Shown: positions 17,970 to 26,994 of the stretch, piece after piece | Layout of the letters: each line of letters begins with the position of its first letter | Position numbering within the stretch: the first letter of the stretch is position 1 | Origin: Palsa-601 sp963801185 | GTDB lineage: Bacteria; Actinomycetota; Acidimicrobiia; Acidimicrobiales; Bog-793 | Direction: 5' to 3' | Assembly: GCA_963801185.1 (NCBI GenBank) | Contig: CAWDDW010000003.1 | Span: forward strand, 1,178,001-1,242,000 | DNA: 64,000 nucleotides | Notes under the pieces: generated by a model | The model's input: only the letters and a program-made list of their open reading frames with translations | Databases searched by the model: none | What the model was told of the DNA's origin: nothing | Program-made: the position numbers and the translations under genes

Positions 17970-19160
17970 CTAGGTGTTTCCGGTTGAGGGCCTTGTCATG
18001 ATGCGCTCCAACTCGCTCGGCTCTTCGCCGTCCGTACGCTCGATGTCCGCGAGCGCTGCGGCGACGTCCAACGGGGGAACGCCCTGCGGTCGCGTGCAGT
18101 AGACGTAGGAGGTCGCGCAGTAGTCGTCAGAGCGCTCGTGCAGGCCGGTCGCGATGAGAGGTCCCTCGGTGAAGTGCCTCCAGCCCTGCCCGGCAGCGGG
18201 GTGGGTCTCCTGCCACGCGGCGAAGTCGGCCTCATGTCCGGCGCGGAAGACAACCATTCCGATCTGCTGAATGGTCACCCGCAGGTCGGTCGCAAAGATG
18301 ATCGGGTCGGCGACGTGCCACCGGTAGAAGCCGACGAATCGTGCGGGAAGGAGATGATTCGCGGCCGCACGCCCGACCACGAGGGGCGCGCCTGCGTAGG
18401 GCGCTGAGTGCGGCCCCATTCCCCATGCGGAGCCGACATAGTCCTCGAGGCCAGTGCCGCAGATCGTCGGCAGCTCGTCGTCACCATCACGGAAGATCTT
18501 GACCTCGCCCTCGCCGTACCAGAACTTGCCATCGAGGACCCGGACTCCGACGTTGCAGCCGAGGAACCTGCCAGGGCCTTCCAGTCCTTCCGCGATCACG
18601 AAGTCGACCCGCTGAGTAGTGGGATTCTGACGGCGGAACGCGACGTGGAGGTATCCCACGTCCGGTTCGAGCCCTGGCTCGAGCGTGTAGTCGAGCTGGT
18701 AGTAGAGATCCATCGGCCTCGTGCTCGAGTTGGTCAGCTCTAGCTTGAGACGGCGCGCGAAGGGCATGGGGAAGTAGGCGTTGAAGCCCCGTCCCTCTTG
18801 TGCAGAGGTGATCGCCGAGTGGTATGGGACAGGTCGCCCATGGGGGAGCCCGAAGAAGTCGAGGCACGGTACCGAGACACTTGGCTGCGTCATCCCGTCG
18901 TAATAAGCCTCGATGAAGAGCCCTCGCATCGTCTCAGGCGCGGCCGGCGGAAACGTCATCCAGATGTGGCGAACTGTGCCAGGGCCGTGGAGGTCGGCAA
19001 GGACGACCGTTTCTCCCGCCTCGAGCGTGCGCATCGGGCGGCCCTTCCGGCCTCCACACTCCGATCCCCCCGCTCCGCGGGCACCGGTGGGATTCTCGAA
19101 CGTCGCGGCACGCGAGTCGAGCGACTGATCGATCCGGGAGAGGTCGAACACGGAGCTCAC
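17970..19160 (-). CDS. DUF2961 / GH172-type glycoside hydrolase
   Basis: A 396-residue cytoplasmic-looking protein of the DUF2961 family, members of which were reclassified as GH172 (difructose-anhydride and exo-arabinofuranosidase activities). Diagnostic stretches are GPGTVRHIWMTFPP, RGLFIEAYYDG, PCLDFFGLPHG, KFWYGEGEVKIFRDGD and CGTGLEDYVGSAWGMG, the last probably holding a catalytic glutamate. The GTG at 19160 is fixed by an AAGGAGG six bases upstream. There is no signal peptide. Specificity toward arabinan or fructan cannot be decided here. Confidence 0.85.
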   Translation of the reverse strand: MSSVFDLSRIDQSLDSRAATFENPTGARGAGGSECGGRKGRPMRTLEAGETVVLADLHGPGTVRHIWMTFPPAAPETMRGLFIEAYYDGMTQPSVSVPCLDFFGLPHGRPVPYHSAITSAQEGRGFNAYFPMPFARRLKLELTNSSTRPMDLYYQLDYTLEPGLEPDVGYLHVAFRRQNPTTQRVDFVIAEGLEGPGRFLGCNVGVRVLDGKFWYGEGEVKIFRDGDDELPTICGTGLEDYVGSAWGMGPHSAPYAGAPLVVGRAAANHLLPARFVGFYRWHVADPIIFATDLRVTIQQIGMVVFRAGHEADFAAWQETHPAAGQGWRHFTEGPLIATGLHERSDDYCATSYVYCTRPQGVPPLDVAAALADIERTDGEEPSELERIMTRPSTGNT

Positions 19161-19383
19161 GGTGCTGCCTCCTTGCGTGCGTGACTCACATGGGAGCCCA
19201 CGTCTTGGCCGGGGTCGTCGATATAGACGATACGCGCGGAGGGCGGACCGAGCCTGTGGGGCCAGAGCAGCTCGGTGCTCGACGGTGGGACGCTCGAGTG
19301 GCACAGCGAAAAGGGCGTTGGCCTCTATCCCGCCACGGGATGGGCTTCGTACCGTGGTCACCAGGCGGTTGGGAGGTATCGCG

Positions 19384-20583
19384 ATGGCAAACGTCGTAAG
19401 TCCGTACCGCCGAGGGGCGCTCTCCTTGGTCCTCGGCTGCTCTTTCTTCCTCGGGGTTGGCTCCAGCGCTGTGCTGTTGAGCAGGGCCTCTGCGCAGAGC
19501 ATGGCGTCACCGTCGACGGCTCCGCAGGTGACCCTCGTAGCGGTCGGCGCATACCCCCAGGCGGTCGCGGTCGACCTCGCGACCAACACGGTCTACACGG
19601 CCAACAACGGGCTCAACAGCAGCTCGGTGGTGAATGGGGCGAGGTGCGACGCCGCCCACAGGAGCGGGTGCCACCGCGCGGCGCCGTACCAAGACGTGGG
19701 AGCAGTCCCGAGCGCCGTCGCGGTCGACCAAGCGACGGACACGGTCTACGTGGTCAACACCACCGAGTCTCTCCAGGGCAGCGTGTCGGTCGTGAACGGC
19801 GCGGCCTGCAACGGGCGCCACACAGCGGGGTGCACGCACTACCCTCACCTGCCATCAGCCGTTCCTCTCGGCTTCGAACCGAACGACATCGCGGTGAACG
19901 AGGTGACGAACACCATCTATGTCGACGGCGGCGGGCGTTCGCTCGCCGTGATCGACGGCCGCAGGTGCAACGGCAGGGACACCAAAGGGTGCGGCCACCG
20001 TCCCCACACGGCGAACATCCCCGCGGGTGCAGGCGCTGTCGCCGTGGATCCCCTCACGCACACGGTCTACGTGGTCGATTACGCGACTGGCATCTTGTCC
20101 CTCGTCGACGCCAGCACCTGCAACGCCTCGGACACCACTCATTGCAAGCCGCTACCACATACCGCGAAGGTGGGGATTCATCCGTGGCGGATCACCGTTG
20201 ACGTGGCTACCGACACCGTGTACGTGACCAACTTCGGTGACGGCACGGTCTCGGTCATCGACGGCGCAGCCTGCAACGCCGAGAAGACGACGGCTTGCGG
20301 CGGCCGCCACGACGTCATCCGGGTGGGCGAGGAGCCGGAGGCCGTCGCCGTGGACGACGTGAACGGACTCGGGTTCGTGACCAACGCGGGTAGCGACACC
20401 GTCTCGGTCTTCCACACGTCGACTTGTGACACGCGGGACACTTCGGGATGCGCGAACCGCCCGGCAACGGTGAAGGTGGGCCCGCTGCCGGCCGGGATCG
20501 TGGTTGACCCCGGCACCGACACCGTCTATGTCGCCGACAACGCCAGTAATACGCTTGCCATGTTCGAAGGAGTCATGCCCTGA
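19384..20583 (+). CDS. Secreted YncE-like beta-propeller with Cys pairs
   Basis: A 399-residue exported protein: signal peptide at residues 1-38 (hydrophobic core LSLVLGCSFFLGVGSSAVLL), then seven repeats of the type AVAVDxxTDTVYVVN (YVTN/NHL-like propeller). Six repeats carry a C-x7-C pair, for example CNGRDTKGC and CDTRDTSGC, which could form a disulfide in each blade. The ATG at 19384 has GGGAGG upstream. YncE-like propellers bind diverse ligands; none can be assigned. Its 3' end overlaps the end of a truncated gene on the other strand by 11 bases. Confidence 0.82.
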   Translation: MANVVSPYRRGALSLVLGCSFFLGVGSSAVLLSRASAQSMASPSTAPQVTLVAVGAYPQAVAVDLATNTVYTANNGLNSSSVVNGARCDAAHRSGCHRAAPYQDVGAVPSAVAVDQATDTVYVVNTTESLQGSVSVVNGAACNGRHTAGCTHYPHLPSAVPLGFEPNDIAVNEVTNTIYVDGGGRSLAVIDGRRCNGRDTKGCGHRPHTANIPAGAGAVAVDPLTHTVYVVDYATGILSLVDASTCNASDTTHCKPLPHTAKVGIHPWRITVDVATDTVYVTNFGDGTVSVIDGAACNAEKTTACGGRHDVIRVGEEPEAVAVDDVNGLGFVTNAGSDTVSVFHTSTCDTRDTSGCANRPATVKVGPLPAGIVVDPGTDTVYVADNASNTLAMFEGVMP

Positions 20584-20848
20584 GGGTCGGCATTGCGTTG
20601 TGGACCCAGGGGCCGCCGGGAGTCGCGTAGTGGGTGTGTACGTCGAAGATGAACTCGCCGTTGCCGCCGAGGGCGGCCTCGCACGCCTGTTTGTCGGTCG
20701 CCGGCGGGACCGCGTAGGTGCCTCCGTGGGGAGCACGGGGGGAAGAGGTCGGCGCGGCCGATCGAGGAGAGGAGCAACCGGCTAGCTCGATGGCCGCCAG
20801 CGATGCGGCCACCGCCCCGGCCCCCCTCAAGAAACCCCGCCGGTCCAT
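20573..20848 (-). pseudogene. Truncated Tat-exported amidohydrolase (N-terminal remnant)
   Basis: Only 91 residues remain. The N-terminus has a twin-arginine signal (MDRRGFLRGAG) with a lipobox-like LAGC, then a Thr/Pro linker, then FIFDVHTHYATPGGPW, where the HTH corresponds to the first metal ligands of a TIM-barrel amidohydrolase. A stop follows at once, where the family would continue for about 300 more residues; that DNA is occupied by the convergent propeller gene. The simplest reading is loss of the 3' part by rearrangement. Confidence 0.72.
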
Positions 20849-21020
20849 CCGGAGCCGCCTCGCCGTCTCGTCGATCTTGTTCCGGATCAGTTGGTCAAGC
20901 GCCGATCGCGCGGGCTCATGGGCAACGGCACGAACTCCCCGTTCGAGACGGGGCCGGGCGGGAGCGGCAGAGGGGCGCGTTCACCTTCGGCTCCCCGGAG
21001 CCTCCGGGAGAACTGGCCCG

Positions 21021-22140
21021 TCACAGTGGCATCACATCGAGATCGGTAGGTGCCGGCACAGCCAGCCCGGATCGGGCGCACGCCACGACGCTCTGGCACA
21101 GAGCCACGTCCCGGAGCCCGTCGAGCCCGGACGTGGGCGGCTCTGTCTCGCCGACGACAGCCTTGTGGAAAGCGATGAGCTCGAGCTTGAACCGCTCGTC
21201 GTACGATGCGACCTCCCGCGATAGCACCGAGGACGGCTCTCCCCGGCTGCCCGCGTGTCAGCTCGAGCAACGTCGGAGCGTTCTTCAGCCATGGAGATCG
21301 GAACGAGAGGCGGACACGGGCGTCGGGGGCGTAGAAGCACGTCTCCATCTCGTAACGAGCGATGCCGGGGAGGTCGATCCACGCCACTGCGCACTCGATG
21401 CCTGCGAAGTCGAGGACGACCGTGACGAGCGCCTCGCGGAGACTCGCGAAACGCACCTCAGTCGGCTCGCCGACGATCCCGCGAAGCAGGTTGAACTCGT
21501 GCACCATCGACTCGAGGAGCCTCTTCCGGTACGTCGCGCGCGCTTCGTCGACGACCGTGCCGATGGCCCGGTCGACGCAGCGCTCGCTCTCGTCTCGCCA
21601 TCTGTCGATCTCGTCTGCTCCAACGTCGTCGCCCCGCGCGGGGCGGTGATGCGCGATGTACGGCTCGGAGGGGGACTCGAGCGTCGTTACGCGGACGAAC
21701 CTCAGGTCCTCGAGGTCCTGGACCGCCCGACGAGCCCGCTCGTAGGCGGGGTCGTACCGCTTCGGGTATCCGACCATGAGCACGACCTCGGATCGCGCCG
21801 CCGCGTCGAGCATCGCGAGGCCGTCGGAGGATGACAAGCACATGGGCTTCTCGACGAAGACGTGCATCCCTGCCCCGGCGGCAGCGATCGCCGGAGGGGC
21901 GTGGCTGCCCGATGACAGCACCAGAACGGCGTCGAGATCTTCGTTCATAAGCTGCACCCAGTCGGTGAAGAGCTGATCGACGCCGAAACGCCGCCCGCAG
22001 TGATCTAGGACCGCATGCGAGCTGTCGCACAGCGCCCGGATCTCGAACAGCTCGTGCAACTCGACCAGATAGGGGAGATGCATGATCTGAGCCACCGTCC
22101 CGGTCCCGATGACTCCGACGCGCAGCCGGCGGTTGGTCAC
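21021..22140 (-). CDS. Gfo/Idh/MocA-family oxidoreductase (frameshifted)
   Basis: A NAD(P)-dependent oxidoreductase of about 372 residues. The N-terminal Rossmann site reads RVGVIGTGTVAQIMHLPYL, followed by VEKPMCLSSSDG with the catalytic Lys of the EKP motif. The C-terminal domain is split: the first frame reads to ELTRGQPG near 21240 and the second resumes with SREVASYDERFKLELIAFHK and ends at 21021. Net repair needs one base removed or two added near 21229-21240. The ATG overlaps the stop of the preceding oxidoreductase by four bases, implying translational coupling in the cbb operon. Substrate unknown, probably a sugar or polyol. Confidence 0.8.
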
Positions 22141-23103
22141 CTGTCCGACCCGCCGGCCGAGGCTGACTCCGAGGCGAGCGTGGCGATGACGAGCGCGGCG
22201 ATGGCGTCCGACACTGTCGCGCCGGTGCCGCGGCCGGCCGACGCCGACCGCGCGAAGGCCTCGGCCTGCAGCTTCAGCGCCTCCATCCGGACCGAGTCGC
22301 CGTCAGATGGCCGCACGAACCACGCGGTGTCGCTGCTCGCTGTGCCGAACACCTCGACGTTGCAGCTGTATCCGGCCGGATGCCAGCGACCGAGGCTGAC
22401 GGCTGCCGTGCCACCCCCGCTCAGCCCGGCAACGAGCTGGCCGGAGTCGGGGTCGCCGGCGGCGGTCCCTAGGCGCGAGGTGACTCCCTTCACCGGCTCG
22501 AAGCTCCTGCCCGGTCAGCCAGCGGACCATGTCGAAGTCGTGCACGCCCATGTCGATGAAGATCCCGCCGCTGTGGTCCCGGAACTCGGCCGATGGCGGC
22601 GAAGCGTCCCACTGACTGCAGTTCACTGCCACGATCTCACCGAGATGGCCTCCGAGTATGCGCTGGCGGAGCCGCTGCAGCTCGGGTACGTAACGACGCC
22701 AGTAGGCGACCTGGAGCACGCAGCCGGCCTCCTCAGCCGCCCGCGAACCTTCCTCGGCCTGAGCGGCTGTCAACCCGCACGGCTTCTCGCACAGCACGGG
22801 CAGGCCCTCGGCCATGAGGCGTCGGAGGATCTCGAGGTGGAAACCAGTCGGGGCGGCGACGAGGACGCCGTCGGGATGGCACTGCGCCAGCATCTCGTCC
22901 AGGCTGGGAAAGGCCGGCACGCCGGCGGCCGCCACAGTCTCGCGGACGTCGTCACGGGGTTCCGCGACGCCGACGACGACGATCGAAGGACAGTCCTCGA
23001 GAGCGAGGAGGTGCGTGCTCCCCATGCGGCCGGCGCCGACCAGCGCCAGCCGGAAGCGGCCGTCCGGCGAGTCCGATCTCGCCGGCACCTCAGGGGGCCT
23101 CAC
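22137..23103 (-). CDS. Gfo/Idh/MocA-family oxidoreductase (frameshifted)
   Basis: About 322 residues. The Rossmann motif FRLALVGAGRMGSTHLLAL is followed by CEKPCGLTAAQAEEG (EKP catalytic Lys) and FIDMGVHDFDMVRWLTG (the HD motif near the active site). An extra base at 22500-22506 (GAAGCTC for GAGCTC) shifts the frame; deleting one T on the coding strand yields TGQELEPVKGVTSRLG and a complete C-terminus. The start overlaps the end of cbbX by 14 bases, so it belongs to the RuBisCO operon. Only about 20% identical by eye to its neighbour, so not a recent duplicate. Confidence 0.82.
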
Positions 23104-24073
23104 GGAAGACTCGGCTGGCGAGCAGGTCGGCGGGCTCGATCCGGCGCAAGTCGGCCCGGCCTACAAGGCCGCCTGCCTGGACGAGACGGGTTGCCTGGCG
23201 CAGCCGCGCCCGGTCGAGCGCGTTGCGGATGCTGCGCGCGTTCGCGAAGTGCGGTTGCGCCTTGCGTGTCTCGACATATCGGCGGAAGACCTCTTCGGCC
23301 TCGGGTGCCAGCTCGTAGCCCTGCTCGGCGAGAGCACGGTGCCCGATCTCGACGAGCTCGTCGACGGTGAACGGCGGGAAGTCGATGTGATGTGAGATGC
23401 GGGACCGCAGGCCCGGGTTGGTGGCGAAGAACTGTTCCATCCGGTCGCCGTAGCCCGCCAGGATCACCACGAGCCGGTCCCGTTGCTCCTCCATCACCTG
23501 CATGAGGATCTCAATCGACTCCTGGCCGTAGTCCCGCTCGTTCTCGGGTCGGTGGAGGGCGTAGGCCTCGTCGATGAAGAGCACTCCGCCCATCGCGCGC
23601 TTGAGGACGTCCTTCGTGCGCGGCGCCGTGTGGCCGACGTACTGGCCGACGAGGTCCTCCCTGCTCACCGTGACCAGGTTGGCGGTCGGGAGGTAGCCGA
23701 GCGCGTGCAGGATCTCAGCCATCTTCATCGCCACGGTGGTCTTCCCAGTGCCAGGGGGCCCTGTGAAGGACATGTGGAGGTTCGGCCGGGTGGTACGCAG
23801 GCCGAGCTCTTCGCGGATGCGATCGACGAGGAGGAGCGAGGCCACGTCACGGAGCCGCTCCTTCACAGGCGCGAGCCCGACGAGCTCGTGATCGAGCTGG
23901 TCGAGTGCCCGCTCGATCCCGAGCTCGGCGCGGGCCCGGTCGAGGTCGACTTCGTCGCCGCCGGCAATGATCCGCCCCAGAGCCGGCTCGGGGACTGGTT
24001 GGTCGTCCGAGCCGGAGCCAGCCGAGCCGCCGAGCATCGACTCTTCGCCGGCGCCGCCCGCGGGGCGGGGCAT
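23090..24073 (-). CDS. cbbX: Red-type RuBisCO activase CbbX (AAA+)
   Basis: A 327-residue AAA+ ATPase that remodels inhibited red-type RuBisCO by pulling on the C-terminal tail of CbbL. Walker A GPPGTGKTT at about 105-113, Walker B VLFIDEAYAL at about 164-173, the pore-loop region QYVGHTAP and the sensor segment NPGLRSRI are all present. An unusually long acidic/Gly-rich N-terminus of about 40 residues precedes the core. The ATG at 24073 lies 10 bases after the cbbS stop with AAGGG upstream, which decides it over start codons further upstream inside cbbS. It is third in the cbbL-cbbS-cbbX operon. Confidence 0.95.
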   Translation of the reverse strand: MPRPAGGAGEESMLGGSAGSGSDDQPVPEPALGRIIAGGDEVDLDRARAELGIERALDQLDHELVGLAPVKERLRDVASLLLVDRIREELGLRTTRPNLHMSFTGPPGTGKTTVAMKMAEILHALGYLPTANLVTVSREDLVGQYVGHTAPRTKDVLKRAMGGVLFIDEAYALHRPENERDYGQESIEILMQVMEEQRDRLVVILAGYGDRMEQFFATNPGLRSRISHHIDFPPFTVDELVEIGHRALAEQGYELAPEAEEVFRRYVETRKAQPHFANARSIRNALDRARLRQATRLVQAGGLVGRADLRRIEPADLLASRVFREAP

Positions 24074-24083
24074 TTCGAAACCC

Positions 24084-24503
24084 TTAGGCGTACCGCTCAC
24101 CGCTCGGCCGATCGATGGCATACGCCATTGTGCTGTATCGGTTCGTCCGGCCGGGCGCATGCTGTCGCTCGAGGCGGAAGCCGGGCTCCACGGCGGGCCG
24201 CTGGACGAGGAAGCTGAGGACTATCGTCTCCCGACCTGTGCTCGCGTCGAAGGCGTTGATGCGTATGTAGTGATGAGGAAAGGCCCTCCTGCAGGCCCTG
24301 ACCTCGTCCATCACTCCCGCCGGGTCGGCGAGGTCGAACATCGGGAGGCCCCACATCTCCCAGAAGACATTGCGCGGGTGCGGATCGTCGGTCATCTCGA
24401 GCGAGACGGCACAGCCTTTGGAGATGACGTATCGGAGCTGCGCCTCGATCTCCTCGTCGGTGAGATCGGGCAGGTAGGCGAAGGTGCCCTGGGTGATGTT
24501 CAT
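24084..24503 (-). CDS. cbbS: RuBisCO small subunit, red type
   Basis: A 139-residue small subunit. It begins NITQGTFAYLPDLTDEEIEA and contains EMTDDPHPRNVFWEMWGLPM and RACRRAFPHHYIRINAFDA, typical of form IC/ID small subunits. The length, with a C-terminal extension (PGFRLERQHAPGRTNRYS), fits the red type, in which the extension forms beta-hairpins in the central pore. Start ATG at 24503 with AGAGGA upstream, 12 bases after the cbbL stop. Assembles with CbbL into the hexadecameric enzyme. Confidence 0.95.
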   Translation of the reverse strand: MNITQGTFAYLPDLTDEEIEAQLRYVISKGCAVSLEMTDDPHPRNVFWEMWGLPMFDLADPAGVMDEVRACRRAFPHHYIRINAFDASTGRETIVLSFLVQRPAVEPGFRLERQHAPGRTNRYSTMAYAIDRPSGERYA

Positions 24504-24515
24504 TCGTCCTCTTTC

Positions 24516-25973
24516 TCAGCTCGGTGTGACGACGACGTCGGGGGTGTCGGTCGACTCGTAGTCGAACGAGACGTTGCCCCAGGTGTCGATCGCCGCTTGC
24601 AGTTCGGGGCTGCGGCGAGCAGCAGCCCGCAGCACCTCCTCGCCTTCGGTCAGCACGTCACGGCCCTCGTTGCGCGCCTTGATCATTGCCTCGAGCGCCA
24701 CCCGGTTGGCCGTCGCGCCCGCTGCTATCCCCATCGGGTGGCCGATCGTCCCTCCGCCGAACTGGAAGATGCAGTCCTCGCCCAGGTAGTGGAGGAGCTG
24801 GTGGGTCTGACCAGCATGGATCCCGCCCGACGCGACGGGCATGACTGCGGCCATCGAGGCCCACGACTGGTCGAAGTAGATGCCGTGGCTGAGATCGGCA
24901 GGGATGAAGTTGAGCCGCAGTGTGTCGTAATAGCCCCGCACGTTGTTCGGATCGCCCTCGAGCTTGCCGACGACCGTGCCGGCGTGGATGTGGTCGACGC
25001 CCATGAGGCGGCTCCACTTGGCGATCACGCGGAACGAGACGCCGTGGTTCTTCTGGCGGGTATAGGTGGAGTGGCCGGCTCGGTGGAGGTGGAGGAGGAC
25101 GCCGTTTCTGCGGGCCCACTTCGACATCGAGGTCATCGCCGTGTAGCCGATCGTGAGGTCGATCATGACGATGTTCGAGCCGATCTCCTTCGCGAACTCG
25201 GCCCGCTCGTACATGTCCTCCATCGTCCCGGCGGTGATGTTCATGTAGTGGCCCTTCAGCTCGCCGGTGCGCTCCTGCGCGCGTTCGACGGCTTCCTGGC
25301 AGTAGAGGAAGCGCTCGCGCCACCGCATGAACGGTTGGCTGTTGATGTTCTCGTCGTCCTTCGTGAAGTCGAGGCCGCCGCGCAGGCCTTCGTAGACGAC
25401 GCGGCCGTAGTTGCGGGCCGAGAGGCCGAGCTTCGGCTTGACGGTGCAGCCGATGAGCGGTCGTCCGTACTTGTTGAGCATCTCGCGCTCGGCGACGATC
25501 CCATGAGGCGGCCCGTCGAAGGTCTTCACGTACACGACGGGGATGCGCATGTCCTCGAGGCGGAGCGCTCGCAGCGCCTTGAAGCCGAAGACGTTGCCGA
25601 TGATGGACGAGCTCAGGTTGGCGACCGAGCCTTCCTCGAAGAGGTCGAGATCGTAGGCGATGTACGCGATGTACTGGTCGTCCGAGCCGGGGACCGGGTC
25701 GACCCTGTAGCACTTGGCTTGATAGCGCTCGTGGTCGGTGAGACGGTCGGTCCACACCACCGTCCAGGTGGCGGTCGAGGACTCCCCGGCGACGGCGGCA
25801 CCGGCTTCGGATGGCTCGATGCCCGGTTGGGGAGTGATCCGGAACGCCGCCAGGACGTCGGTCTCCTTCGGCTCGTAGTCGGGTCGCCAGTACCCCATCT
25901 CCGCGTAGGAGAGCACGCCCGCGCTCCATCGTCCTCGCTCGGCCGCGGCGCCGTCGCCTGTCATCCCACTCAT
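24516..25973 (-). CDS. cbbL: RuBisCO large subunit, form IC/ID (red type)
   Basis: A 485-residue large subunit catalysing carboxylation of ribulose 1,5-bisphosphate. Catalytic features seen are TVKPKLGLS (about 177-185), GLDFTKDDE with the carbamylated lysine at about 205, GTVVGKLEGDP (loop 6) and VASGGIHAGQ. The C-terminal tail ends DVVVTPS, the segment engaged by CbbX. A GTG at 25991 is also in frame, but GAGAGGAG five bases before the ATG at 25973 makes that the start. First gene of the minus-strand operon, divergent from cbbR, which probably controls it. Confidence 0.97.
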   Translation of the reverse strand: MSGMTGDGAAAERGRWSAGVLSYAEMGYWRPDYEPKETDVLAAFRITPQPGIEPSEAGAAVAGESSTATWTVVWTDRLTDHERYQAKCYRVDPVPGSDDQYIAYIAYDLDLFEEGSVANLSSSIIGNVFGFKALRALRLEDMRIPVVYVKTFDGPPHGIVAEREMLNKYGRPLIGCTVKPKLGLSARNYGRVVYEGLRGGLDFTKDDENINSQPFMRWRERFLYCQEAVERAQERTGELKGHYMNITAGTMEDMYERAEFAKEIGSNIVMIDLTIGYTAMTSMSKWARRNGVLLHLHRAGHSTYTRQKNHGVSFRVIAKWSRLMGVDHIHAGTVVGKLEGDPNNVRGYYDTLRLNFIPADLSHGIYFDQSWASMAAVMPVASGGIHAGQTHQLLHYLGEDCIFQFGGGTIGHPMGIAAGATANRVALEAMIKARNEGRDVLTEGEEVLRAAARRSPELQAAIDTWGNVSFDYESTDTPDVVVTPS

Positions 25974-26043
25974 CTCGCTCCTCTCGTTCACCAGTTCACC
26001 ATCGCGCCTTTACTCCTCGATGTCTATGTAAATGTTCTGCCTG

Positions 26044-26054
26044 TCTCTTAGAGA
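26044..26054. promoter_or_regulatory. Near-perfect palindrome in the cbbL-cbbR intergenic region
   Basis: TCTCTTAGAGA is an 11-base inverted repeat with a single central T, lying in the roughly 100-base AT-richer divergent region between cbbL (start 25973) and cbbR (start 26077 or 26062). LysR regulators of cbb operons bind here in other bacteria, usually at T-N11-A-like dyads. This repeat, with the nearby TTA-N9-TTA spacing, is a candidate CbbR operator. Its function is inferred from position only. Confidence 0.4.
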
Positions 26055-26076
26055 AACAGTTATGAGAGAATGCCAC

Positions 26077-26994
26077 GTGACCTTTGCCCAGTTACGGACG
26101 TTCTTGGCAGTGGCGGAAGCCGGTTCTGTGCGCGGTGCCGCCGAGCGGCTGGTGGTCTCCCAGCCCTCGGTGTCGGCGGCCGTCGGCTCGCTCGAGCGTG
26201 AGCTCGGCGTCGACCTCGTTGCCCGGCAAGGCCGCGGGCTGCGTCTCACCGATGCGGGCGCCGCATTCGCCGCCACTGTGCGCGAGGCGCTCGGGTTGCT
26301 CGAACAAGGTGCCCGAACAGCGGCGAGCGTCGAAGAGCCGGGCCGGGGCACCGTGCGGGTGGCGGCTGTGACCACGGCGGCTGAGCGTTTCTTGCTCCCG
26401 CTCATCGCCGCTTTCCGGCGAGAGCATCCCGGGGCGGGGGTGAGGGTGCAGGTCGGCAACCGCACGACGATGTGGGGAGCGCTCTCGGAGCATGCCGCCG
26501 ACCTGGTCGTCGCCGGCCGGCCGCCCGACGCGCTTGGCGCGCGAGTCCTCGGACGCGCTGCCAACAGTCTCGTCCTCGTCGGTCCGGGCGAGGACAGCGG
26601 CGCGCCGATCGACCAGACGCGGCAACTGGGGGAGGAGACCTGGCTGCTGCGGGAGGAGGGGTCGGGCACACGGGACGCGAGCGAGGAGCTCCTCCGGCGG
26701 CTCGGCATCGACCCGCCTACGATGATCCTCGGTTCGAATGGCGCGGTGGAGGAGGCGGTCGCCGCCGGTCTCGGCATCGCGCTGATCTCCAGCTATGCCG
26801 TGGCGGACCGGATCGCGGACGGCACGGTACGCATGCGGGACTGCCCCGGTACCCCGCTCGAGCGGCCGTGGCACCTCCTTTGCCATGGGACCGAGCCTCT
26901 CAGCCCGACGGCGTGCCTGCTCGTGGCGTCGATGGCGAGCGCCGAGCCGGGTTTCTCACTTACGAGCGAGGGTCGTCGGGTGCTTGCTCGCTGA
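26077..26994 (+). CDS. cbbR: LysR-family regulator, probable CbbR
   Basis: About 305 residues: an N-terminal winged helix (FAQLRTFLAVAEAGSVRGAA, then VVSQPSVSAAVGSLERELG) and a C-terminal periplasmic-binding-protein-like effector domain (GTVRVAAVTTAAERFLLPL onward). Divergent placement next to cbbL is typical of CbbR, which senses Calvin-cycle metabolites or NADPH. The GTG at 26077 starts the canonical TFAQLR and has GAGAGA seven bases upstream; ATGs at 26062 and 26032 are alternatives. The 3' end overlaps the convergent histidine-kinase gene by 35 bases. Confidence 0.88.
   Translation: MTFAQLRTFLAVAEAGSVRGAAERLVVSQPSVSAAVGSLERELGVDLVARQGRGLRLTDAGAAFAATVREALGLLEQGARTAASVEEPGRGTVRVAAVTTAAERFLLPLIAAFRREHPGAGVRVQVGNRTTMWGALSEHAADLVVAGRPPDALGARVLGRAANSLVLVGPGEDSGAPIDQTRQLGEETWLLREEGSGTRDASEELLRRLGIDPPTMILGSNGAVEEAVAAGLGIALISSYAVADRIADGTVRMRDCPGTPLERPWHLLCHGTEPLSPTACLLVASMASAEPGFSLTSEGRRVLAR

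Noticed and set aside
20573..20848. Treating the Tat amidohydrolase fragment as frameshifted rather than truncated
   Set aside because: No continuation of the barrel is found in any minus-strand frame below 20573, where the propeller gene lies.
21229..21240. Counting the first oxidoreductase frameshift as another GAGCTC event
   Set aside because: Restoring the frame through GAGCTC would need two separate missing bases; a one-base deletion elsewhere works as well, so it is ambiguous.
23967..26051. A 694-codon plus-strand frame opposite cbbL, cbbS and cbbX
   Set aside because: The opposite strand carries unmistakable RuBisCO subunits; this frame has no recognisable motifs.
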